Assembly: GCA_029264225.1 (NCBI GenBank)
Contig: JARICB010000451.1
Location: forward strand, 1 to 5,791
Reading direction: 5' to 3'
DNA: 5,791 nucleotides
Source of the DNA: Nocardioides sp.
Lineage (GTDB): Bacteria > Actinomycetota > Actinomycetes > Propionibacteriales > Nocardioidaceae
The notes under the pieces: generated by a model
Seen by the model: the letters and a program-made list of their open reading frames with translations, nothing else
What the model was told of the DNA's origin: nothing
Databases searched by the model: none
Shown here: positions 4,793 through 5,791 of the stretch, piece by piece
Numbering within the stretch: position 1 is the stretch's first letter
How the letters are laid out: every line of letters starts with the position of its first letter
Made by a program: the position numbers and the translations under genes

Positions 4793-5791
4793 TGGATGAG
4801 TGCCCCGGACCCGCGTCGGTCGTTTTCGACTCATCGTTGACCGAATACAACTTCGGGCCTTCGCATCCCATGTCGCCCATTCGGGTCGATCTGACGATGC
4901 GCCTCGCCGAGGAACTCGGTGTCCTGGAGCAACTCACGGTCGTGCCGGCGCCGATGGCCGAGCGGGAACTGATCGCCACCGTGCACGACGAGTCGCTGAT
5001 CGACGCCGTGACGCGCATGGGAGAGCACGGGGGTGAGGATCTGGCTCACGGCCTGGGCAGCGACGACAACCCGGTCTTCGAGGGCATGCACGTCGCGGCA
5101 GCGCACGTCGTCGGCGCCACCGTCGAAGCATTCCGCCAGGTGTGGAGCGGGGAGTCCCTGCACAGCGCCAGCATCGTCGGCGGACTGCACCACGCGATGC
5201 CGGAGCGTTCGAGCGGTTTCTGCATCTACAACGACATTGCCGTTGGCATCAAGAAGTTGCTGGCCGACGGTGCCGAGCGGGTAGCCTACGTCGACGTCGA
5301 CGTCCATCACGGCGACGGCGTCGAGAAGATCTTCTTCGACGACCCGCGGGTGCTCACGATCTCGCTGCACGAGACCGGCCACATGCTGTTTCCCGGCACC
5401 GGATATCCGAGCGACATCGGCGGAGACGGCGCGGAGGGTACGGCGGTCAACGTGGCCCTGCCGCCCGGCACCGCCGACGGTGGTTGGCTGCGGGCCTTCC
5501 ACGCCGTGGTGCCGCCGCTGGTGCGCGCGTTCGACCCCGACGTGCTCGTCACCCAGCACGGCTGCGACTCCCACATGGAGGATCCGCTCGCCCACCTGAT
5601 GCTGAGCGTCGACGGCCAGCGCGCGACCTACCTGGCCCTGCACGAGCTCGCGCACGAGATCTGTGACGGGCGCTGGATCGTGCTGGGCGGCGGCGGGTAC
5701 GGCCTCGTGCGGGCGGTGCCCCGGGCCTGGACCCACCTGATCGCCGAGGTGTCCGGCACGCCGCTGGACCCGGCGACGGAGATCCCGCAGT
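4792..5791 (+). CDS. acuC: AcuC-type histone deacetylase family protein (acetoin utilization protein; 3' end cut off)
   Basis: The frame is open from ATG 4792 to the right edge, with 333 codons visible; family members are usually near 380-400 residues, so a short C-terminal piece is missing. It is a class I-like zinc-dependent deacetylase that removes acyl groups from lysines of cytoplasmic proteins; in Bacillus subtilis AcuC deacetylates acetyl-CoA synthetase. The catalytic set is complete: GGLHHA (131-136) with the charge-relay pair H133/H134, GFCIYND (142-148), DVDVHHGDGVE (168-178) with zinc ligands D170 and H172, QHGCDSH (255-261) with third zinc ligand D259, and LGGGGYG (298-304) with catalytic Y303. 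FGPSHPMSPIR (21-31) near the start is typical of the family. ATG 4792 is chosen because it precedes this block closely and sits 7 bp from a -10 box; an in-frame GTG at 4786 would lie before the likely transcript start. It appears to have its own promoter, separate from proC. The physiological target is unknown. Confidence 0.94.
   Translation, partial: MDECPGPASVVFDSSLTEYNFGPSHPMSPIRVDLTMRLAEELGVLEQLTVVPAPMAERELIATVHDESLIDAVTRMGEHGGEDLAHGLGSDDNPVFEGMHVAAAHVVGATVEAFRQVWSGESLHSASIVGGLHHAMPERSSGFCIYNDIAVGIKKLLADGAERVAYVDVDVHHGDGVEKIFFDDPRVLTISLHETGHMLFPGTGYPSDIGGDGAEGTAVNVALPPGTADGGWLRAFHAVVPPLVRAFDPDVLVTQHGCDSHMEDPLAHLMLSVDGQRATYLALHELAHEICDGRWIVLGGGGYGLVRAVPRAWTHLIAEVSGTPLDPATEIPQ

Noticed and set aside
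4831..5736. Minus-strand open frame of 301 codons opposite acuC
   Set aside because: The + strand frame holds every deacetylase catalytic motif; the antisense translation is low-complexity and unlike any known family.
1..5791. Novel defence system, phage genes, CRISPR array or RNA genes
   Set aside because: All coding space is taken by known metabolic and transport families, and no repeat array or tRNA/rRNA-like sequence was seen on either strand.

Overview
The window looks like ordinary chromosome from a high-GC actinobacterium. By eye the DNA is roughly two-thirds G+C, and third codon positions are mostly G or C. Genes are packed head to tail on the + strand with stop/start overlaps, and two genes appear to have leaderless promoters. 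Protein flavour and gene order suggest Nocardioidaceae or nearby Propionibacteriales, but this is an impression, not a search result. The order Ppx/GppA phosphatase, TIM-barrel isomerase, ..., proC matches, from memory, the Mycobacterium tuberculosis Rv0496-Rv0498-Rv0500 neighbourhood.

Layout. Positions 1-2783 hold four + strand genes joined by 4-bp NTGA overlaps: the C-terminal part of a Ppx/GppA phosphatase (cut by the left edge), a xylose-isomerase-like TIM-barrel protein, and the ATPase and ABC-2 permease of a two-component ABC transporter, probably an exporter. A 36-bp gap with a probable leaderless promoter follows. Positions 2820-4564 hold a two-gene proline unit: a monofunctional proline dehydrogenase and, 5 bp on, pyrroline-5-carboxylate reductase (proC). 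The only real intergenic space is 4565-4791 (227 bp). It holds a weak candidate terminator hairpin, a perfect 12-bp inverted repeat (arms 57 bp apart), a possible promoter and a second probable leaderless promoter. From 4792 to the right edge runs an AcuC-type zinc deacetylase of the histone-deacetylase fold, still open at the end (333 codons visible).

How the genes fit together. The first four are probably translated as a coupled set, although phosphatase, isomerase and transporter have no obvious shared pathway. Proline dehydrogenase and ProC run opposite steps (proline to P5C, and P5C back to proline), so their tight pairing could support a proline/P5C redox cycle. No P5C dehydrogenase gene is visible. 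AcuC-type enzymes remove acyl groups from protein lysines (acetyl-CoA synthetase in Bacillus); a link to proline metabolism is only a possibility.

I found no RNA gene, mobile element, CRISPR array, phage gene or convincing new system. The most unusual non-coding signal is the inverted repeat at 4622-4690; the most interesting coding arrangement is the proline dehydrogenase-proC pair.
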